A stretch of 64,000 nt of DNA from assembly GCA_029783825.1 (NCBI GenBank), contig JAREIK010002450.1:682039-746038 (forward strand), read 5' to 3'. The first letter of the stretch is position 1; each line of letters begins with the position of its first letter. The position numbers and the translations under genes are program-made. Shown here piece by piece: positions 57,762 to 64,000 of the stretch. The DNA is from Sapria himalayana. Its lineage: Eukaryota; Streptophyta; Magnoliopsida; Malpighiales; Rafflesiaceae. The notes under the pieces are model-generated. The model was given only the letters and a program-made list of their open reading frames with translations. It made no database searches and was not told where the DNA came from.

Positions 57762-58800
57762 GAGAGAATTATATTTTGGTGCAATCCCTAGAAAATAATT
57801 GAAAAAAAATAATTAAATTTTAAATATTTAAAAAAATAAACAAAATTATTTGGGAGAATTATTTTTTGGGATATTTTCCCATAATTATTTAAGATTTAGA
57901 AACTATAATTTTTATATTTTTATAAAAGTCACAAAACTAAAAATAAATTAAAAATAAGTGCACTCAAATTCGTAACTACTAAGCTACCCTCGCCTCCAGC
58001 CCTCATCCTACCCACGCCCTCGCCCCTGGCCCACGCCCTCGCCCCTGGCCCATGCCCTAACCCTCGCTCCTCACCCTTGCTCGACGCCAAGCTCCTGGAG
58101 CTCGACCGAGAGCTCCATCGAGCTCGTCGTCGAGCTCCAGGGGCTCAACGGAGCACTCGGTCGAGCTCCTGGAGCTCGATGGAACCCGTCGCCAAGCTCC
58201 TGGATCTCAATTTGACTGAGAGCTCCATAGAGCTCGTCGTCGAGCTCTTGGGGCTCTACGCTACTCTCGATCGATCTCTTGGAGCTCGAAGGAGCTCTAC
58301 GCCGAGATCCTGGAGCTCGGCCGAGAGCTCGACGTTGCTCTCGGTCAAGCTCCAGGTGCTCGGCATCGAGCTCCTTCGAGCTCCAGGAGCACGGCGTCGA
58401 GCTCCTTTGAGTACCAGGAGCTCGGCTTCGAGCTACTTCGAGCTCGTCGCGAGCTCCGGGAGCTCGCCGTCGAGCGAGGGCGAGTGGCGGGGGCGTGAGC
58501 GAGGGGCGTGAGCGAGGGACGAGGGCGTGGGCATGGGCGAGGGCGTGGATGAGGGGCGAGGGCGAGGGACGAGGACAATGGCGATGCCGTGGGCAAGGGC
58601 GTGGGCGTGGGCGAGGGGCGAGGACGTGGGCAGGGCGATGGCGTGGGCGAGGGGCAAGGACGTGGGCAGGGCGAGGGCGAGGGGCGAGGGTAGCTTAAAT
58701 TTTCTGGGGAAACACCCCAAAACATAATTCTCCCAAATTATTAATTAATTAATTTTTGGTGTACTCAATATTATAATATCAAAATACTATTCGCTCTCTC
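57762..58800. repeat. Large inverted-repeat element enclosing a GC-rich island
   Basis: GGGAGAATTATTTTTTGGGA (57851-57870) and the reverse complement of the right side (GGGAGAATTATGTTTTGGGG, from 58716-58735) match, as do TTTTCCC/TTTCCCC next to them. AAGCTACCCTCGCC (57980-57993) pairs with GGCGAGGGTAGCTT (58683-58696). Outermost, GAGAGAATTATATTTTG (57762-57778) resembles GAGAGCGAATAGTATTTTG (reversed, ending at 58798). No 8-11-bp flanking duplication was found. It could be a Mutator-like non-autonomous element or another foldback structure. The call of an inverted repeat is firm, the class is not. Confidence 0.7.
58010..58695. repeat. GC-rich island of GAGCTC and CCCTCGCC/GGCGAGGG repeats
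   Basis: In otherwise AT-rich DNA, about twenty GAGCTC hexamers lie between 58098 and 58470, mostly as GAGCTCCAGGAGCTCG- or GAGCTCGTCGTCGAGCTC-type palindromic blocks. CCCACGCCCTCGCCCCTGG is repeated at 58010-58060, and its complement-type GGGCGAGGGCGTGGGC is repeated from 58483 to 58690. Both strands are therefore open for long stretches by composition alone (Arg/Ser/Pro/Gly-rich frames), which I do not take as genes. Confidence 0.85.
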
Positions 58801-58809
58801 CTAGCCCCT

Positions 58810-59055
58810 CATTGGAGCTTGTGGAACTGCATGAGCTCCAACGAGTGGCTCTAGGGGGCTTGTATAGCTTTACGAAAAAGCTCCTCAATAAAGCTCTAGT
58901 GAGCTCCATGGAGGAGTTCATGCAGCACTAGTAAGCACCAACGAGGAGCTCCATGATAGAGCTCATGGTGCTCCAACGAGGAGCTCCATGAGTTCCAATG
59001 GGGAGTTCCTCCGTGGAGCTCCAAGAGCTCCATCGAGAAGCTCCTCTTTGGCGCT
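58810..59055. repeat. Second GAGCTC-rich repeat block
   Basis: Variants of CCAACGAGGAGCTCCATG recur at about 58947, 58974 and in decayed form near 58998 and 59030. Seven GAGCTC hexamers occur in about 240 bp. It is less GC-rich than the block to the left and borders directly on the polypyrimidine tract. Confidence 0.8.
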
Positions 59056-62000
59056 CCTTTTTGTCTTATTATTCCTGTTTTTATTTCTCTTCATCATCTT
59101 TTTATTCTTCTTTCTCTTTTTTTTTATCTTTTTTCTTTTTTTACTTCATCTTCTTCTCGTTTTTTTATTCTTTTTTATATATTTTTCTTTTTTTTCATCT
59201 TCTTTTTATTATTCTTCGTTTTGTTCTTCTTCGTATTTTTGTTCCTCTTTTTTTTCTTTATCATATTCTATTTTTTTGACTTTTTTTTATTTCTTTTTCT
59301 ACATCTTCTTTTTCTCTGTCTTCTTCTTTCTCATCTTTTTTTTTATTTTAGTTTTCTTCTTCTTTCACTTCTTCTTCCAGCACTACTTTTACTTCATCTT
59401 CTTTTTATTTCTCTTCTTCTACTTTCTCTTCTTATTCATATCCTTCCAATTTTACTTCTTTTTTTCTTCTTCTTCCTCATCTACTTTTCACTTTTGTTAT
59501 TCTTCAACTTTTTTTTCTTCTTTTCATTCCTCCCCTTTTATTCTTCTACTCCCTTCCTTCTTATTCTTCTCATTCTTCTTGTTCTTCATTCTCTTACTCA
59601 TATGTTTCTTCCACTTCTTCTTACTCTTTTCATTCTTTTTCTTCTTCTTTTCTCCTTGCTCTTCATTTTATTCTTCTTTATATTTTTCAACTTCTTCTTT
59701 CTTGTTTTCTTCTTCTTCCTTATTTTTCTTCATACTCTTATTATTTTTCATCTTGCTACTATTCTTATTTTTCTTCTTTTTCTTATTCTTTTTCTACTTC
59801 CTTTTCTTCTTCTTCTACTTCAACTTCTTCTTCTTTTTCTTCTTCTTTCTCTTATTCTTCTTCTTTTTCTTCTTCTTCCTCTTCTTCTTCTTCTTCCTCT
59901 TCTTCTTCTTCCTCGTATTCTTCTTCTTCATAATAATCATCATCATCACATTCTTCTTCTTCTTCTTTTTCTTTTTTTTTCTTCTTCTTCTAATTCCTCC
60001 TCTTTTTTTTATTATTCTTCTTACTCATCCTCCTCTTTTTTTACTTTTTATTCTTAATATTATTATTCTTCTTCTACTACTACTACTACTACTACTTATT
60101 CTTCTCTTTTTTTTCTTCTTCTTTCTTCCTCCTCCATCTCCTTCTAGTTTTTGTTCTTCTTGTTCTTATTGTTCTCCTTCTTATTCTTATTTTTTTATTT
60201 TTTTTTCTCTTCTTCTTCTTTTTCTTCTTCTACTTCTTCTCTATCTTCTTCTTCTTATTCTTCTTCTTCTTATTCTTCTTCTTATTCTTCTTCTTATTCG
60301 TCTTCTTATTCTTCTTTTTCTTCTTATTTTTTTATTGTTTTTTCTCTTACTCTTCTTAATCTTCTTAATATTCTTCCTCTTCATCATCTTCTCTCTCTCT
60401 TTTTCTTCTAATTCATTTTTTCCTCGTCCTCCAACTTCTACTTTTTTTCTTCTTTATCTTCTTAGACTTTCATTTATTCCTCTTCTTTTTAGACTTTCTT
60501 TTATTCTTTTTCTTTTTCTTTTTCTTCTTCTTCTTTTTATTAATTGTATTCTTCATATTCTTCTTCTTTTTCCTCTTCTTATTCTTCTTCCTCCTCTTTT
60601 TATTCTACTTTTACTTTTTTTTATTTTTTTTCTTCTTTTTCTTCTTATTTTTTTTTCTTTTTATTCTTCTTTCTTTTCTTCTTCTTCTCCTATTTCCTCC
60701 TCTTCATGATCATGTTCTTCTTGTTTTTTCTCATCTTTTTCTTATTATAATTCATTATCTCCACCTTCTTTCACTTCAACAAATTCTTCTTCTTATTCTT
60801 TTTCGTCTTTTTTTTCTTTTCCTCTGCCTCTTCCTCTTATTATTCTTCCTCTATCTCTTGTTCTTCTTGCTTTTCCTTTTCAATTTCTTCTATTTCTTCT
60901 TTTTCTACTTCTTGTTCTTCTTCTTCATCTTTTTCTTCTTCTTACTCATCATCATCATCATCTTCTTCTTCTTCTCCTTGTTTTTCTTGTTCTTCTTCTT
61001 CATATTTTACAATCCATTTTTATTATTCTTCTTTGATTTCTTTCCCATCTTCTTTTTTCTCCCTCATCTTGTTTTTCTTCTTCCGCCTGCTTTTATTTGT
61101 TGCTATTTTTCTTTTTTTTTTCTTTTACTTTTCCAATTATACCTTTTCTTCATCCTCCTCCTCGTCATCATCTTCTTATTTTTATGCTTATTATTATTAT
61201 TCTTCTTCTTCTTCTTCCTCTTACGATTCTTAGTCTTCTTTTTCATTTTCCTTCACTTCTTCCTCTTACGATTATTAGTCTTCTTTTTCATTTTCCTTCT
61301 CTTCTTCTTGGCTTTGTTATTCTTTTGTTCTTCTACTTGTTATTCTTCTTAAACTTCCTCTTCTTCTTATAATTCTTCTCCCCATCCACATCCTTCTTTT
61401 TATTTTCTTTTTATTATTCTTACTCATTTTTTGTTCTTCATCTTATTCCTCTTTTCATATTCTTCTTAATACTCTTCTTGCTCTTTATCTTATTCTGCTT
61501 TTTTTTATGTTCATCTTCTTTTTCCTTTTTATTTTCTTTTTTTTCATTTTCTTCTTCCTACATCATTACCTTCTTCTTCTTCCTTTTCTTTTATACTTCA
61601 TCTCTTTCTTCTTCTTTTTCATCAACTTCTTCATTTTTTTATGCATTTTCTTTTTCTTTTTCTTCTTCTTGTACATCTTCTTCTTCTTACTCCTCTTCAT
61701 GTACCTCTTCTTATTTTTCTTCCTCTTCTTGTTCATCTTTTTTTTCTTCTTTTTTCACCCATTTTTCCTCTTCTTCTTTTCCTTATTCTTCTTGCTATTG
61801 TTTTTCCCTTCCATATTATCATCTTCTTCTTCTTCTTCCTCCTGGCCTTCTTCCTCTTCAGCATCTTCTTTGTCTTTTCCATTTTCTTCTGTGTTTTCTT
61901 CTCCATCTTCTACTTTTTGTTTCTCTTCTTCTTATTCTTCTTCATTCTCCCATTCTTCTTATTCTTCTTCTTACTATTCTTCTTCTTCTTGTTAATATTC

Positions 62001-64000
62001 TTCTTCTTCTTATTCTTTTTTTCCTTCTTTATCTTACTCTTCTTATTCTTCTTCTTTTTCAACCTTTTTTATTATTTTTTTTATATTCTTCTTCTTCTTC
62101 ACTTTATTCTTCCTTTTCTTCTTATTCTACTTTTTCTTCTTCTTTTTTTCTCTTGTTCTCAGTTTTAATCTTCTCCTTCTTCTTCATATTCTTCTTCATC
62201 TTTCTTTTCATCATCTTCTTCTTATTCTTATTCTCTTCATCATCTTCCTCTTCTTATGCCTTTTCTTATTCATCATTTTCTTCTTCTTCAATATCTTTTT
62301 GTTATTATTTCTCTTAATCATCTTATTATTCTTACTTTTTTTTAATTCTTCTTTACTTCTTATTCTTTTTTTCAACTTATTCACCTTCTATACTTTTTTC
62401 TACTTCATCTTATTCTTGTTATTTCTCTTCTTCCTCATCCTTCTTATTTTATAGTTATTGATCTTTATCATCATCATCTTCTTCTTCTTCTTCTTCTTTA
62501 TTTTCTTATTTTTCTTTTATTTTTTTTTTTCTTCTTTTTCATTTTCTTATTTTTCTCTTTTATTTATTCTTCAAGTTTTTGTTCCTCTTCTTCTTCCTCA
62601 TATTTTTCCTCATCTTCTATTCTTTTTCTTCTTATTTTTATTCTTCTAATTTTTATTATTCTTCTTCTTTTTCTTTTTCTTTTTCTTCTTCTTCCCCTTC
62701 TACTTTTGCATTTTTTTATTCTTCTGCTTCTTTATTTGTCTTTTTTCTTCTTCTTCTTCTTTTTCTTTCTCCTCTTCTCATTCTTGTAGTTCTTCTTTTT
62801 TTTTCATCCTTTTACTCATATGGTTCTTCCACTTCTTCAACCTTTTTTCATCCTCCCTCTCATTCTCCCTTTTCTTCTTCTCCCTCTTCTCCTTCTCCCT
62901 CTTCTTCTTTCTTTTTTTTCTCCTTACTATTCTTCTTATTCCACTTCATATTTTTAATTTTCTTTTTCCTTGTTTTTTTTATCCTCTTCTTCTTTTTCTC
63001 TCTATTCTTCATCATGAACTTATTTTTTTTTATCTTCCTGCTACGCTTCTTTTTTTTCTTTTTTTTGCTTCTTCCTCTTATTCATCTTTTTTATACTTCT
63101 TCTTCTTCTTCTACTAATACTATTTATTCTACTTTTTCTACTTCTACTTCCTCTTATTTTTTGTTTTTATTATTTTATTTTTCTTCTTTCTTTTTTTCTT
63201 TCCTTTCTTCTACTTCATTTTTTTTCTTCTTCTTATGCTAGCTCTTCTCTTTCTTTAGCATCTTCTTCATTTTCTTTTTATTGTTTTTTTTCTGCTTCTT
63301 TTTCTTCACCTTCTACTTTTTTATCTTCTTCTTCTTCATACTCTTCTTCCTCTTCATTTCCAACTTCTTCACCTTCATACTTTTCTTTTTCTTCCTATTC
63401 ATATTTTCTTCTTCTTCTACTTCCAAATCTTCCATTCGTATTCATCATCTTTTTCTTCATTTTCTTCCTCCTATTTTTCTTCTAATTATTTTTTTTCTCT
63501 TCTTCTTCCTCCTCTTATTATTATTCTTCTTCCTCCTCTTATTATTATTCTTCTTCCTCCTCTTATTATTCTTCTTCTTCTAATTCTTATTCTTCTTCTT
63601 CTAATTCTTATTCTTCTTCTTCTAATTCTTATTCTTCTTCTTATACTTTTAACTATTATTCTTCCTCTTCTTCTTCTTCTTCTTCTATACCTTCTTCTTT
63701 TTCATCATCATTTCTTTTTATTTCTCTTCTTCCACATCCTTTTTGTCTTCTAATTATTCAACTTTATTATCCTTATCATTATCATCATCATCTTTTTTCT
63801 TCTTCTTCTTCTTTATTTTTTTTGTTTCTCTTTTATTTATTTTTTCCTTCTTTTTCATTTTATTTATTTTTCACTTTTTTTTCTTCTTCATATTTTTGTT
63901 CCTCTTCTTCTTTATCTTTTTCTAATTATTTTTCTTCTTATTCTACTACTTTTTTCACATCCACTTCTTTTTCTTCCTCTTCTTATTCCACCCTTCTTAT
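59056..64000. repeat. Degenerate (TTC)n polypyrimidine tract, ~4.9 kb, running off the window
   Basis: The plus strand is almost wholly T and C in TTC-type triplets (also CTT/TCC/TTTTTC), with scattered A, mostly as TTATTC or TCATC, and very few G. It begins abruptly after CTCCTCTTTGGCGCTCC and has no end in view. Long open frames on the plus strand (the longest 573 codons from 58988) encode only Phe/Leu/Ser/Tyr runs and arise from the lack of stop codons in TTC repeats. Local higher-order repeats are present: a 45-bp period at 61217-61305, a 24-bp period at 63508-63578 and a 21-bp period at 63575-63645. Confidence 0.95.

Noticed and set aside
58077..58727. Overlapping open frames on both strands in the GC-rich island (for example 58077-58511 plus, 58345-58725 minus)
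   Set aside because: All are compositional by-products of GAGCTC and GGGCGAGGG repeats (Arg/Ser/Pro/Gly-rich). Both strands are open at once, with no recognisable motif.
58988..60709. 573-codon open frame and many others (59221-60057, 61478-62317, 62579-63241) in the polypyrimidine tract
   Set aside because: They consist of Phe/Leu/Ser/Tyr runs because TTC-type repeats contain few stop codons. Several overlap in different frames and none has a domain.

Overview
The window looks like transposon-packed, AT-rich plant nuclear heterochromatin. The lineage mix (Ty3/gypsy Tekay-, Athila- and Reina-like; Ty1/copia Angela- and Tork-like; an L1-type LINE; BED-finger hAT; CACTA; Tourist-like MITE; tRNA-type SINE) is typical of flowering plants. 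A monocot is a reasonable but unproven guess. I found no host protein gene, rRNA gene or functional tRNA gene. Every recognisable coding stretch is a decayed transposon gene. The best preserved is a hAT transposase interrupted by one stop codon.

Layout. (1) 1-6966: Tekay-like gypsy element, plus strand, 5' LTR cut by the window edge, with a dimeric SINE (1376-1780) inside. It abuts, and probably sits in, a Tork-like copia relic (6967-8453). That relic in turn appears inserted in the gag of an Angela-like copia element. (2) 8454-41000: the Angela-like element, opened by large insertions. Its reverse transcriptase gene holds a minus-strand solo LTR of an Athila-like family (10823-13275). About 455 bp further on lies a second LTR of that family in plus orientation (13731-38709, including nested material). 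The second LTR contains a hAT element (14279-17774) and a minus-strand Athila-like element (18409-37529). The 3' LTR of the Athila-like element contains a LINE (18538-27897), whose ORF1 contains a second hAT element (19630-22492). Its 5' LTR contains a small non-autonomous hAT. The Angela RNase H resumes at about 38710 and its 3' LTR follows. The nest is therefore five levels deep: copia > LTR > Athila > LINE > hAT.

(3) 41001-43024: unassigned DNA with a Tourist-like MITE flanked by TTA. (4) 43025-56160: a Reina-like gypsy element with a small hAT MITE in its protease-RT interval, and a 7.4-kb CACTA element (48731-56101, genes on the minus strand) in its 3' LTR. (5) 56161-59055: repeats of a different character: CA/TG microsatellite, a 24-bp tandem array, a small hairpin, a 14-15-bp array, and a GC-rich island crowded with GAGCTC inside inverted-repeat flanks. 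(6) 59056-64000: a degenerate TTC polypyrimidine tract running off the window.

The elements do not cooperate as a pathway. Their relationships are of insertion order. Target-site duplications and rejoined reading frames date the events relative to each other. Domain assignments come from motifs recognised by eye in translated frames, so clade names are provisional. Boundaries given to the base rest on visible termini or duplications. Others are approximate and are described as such.
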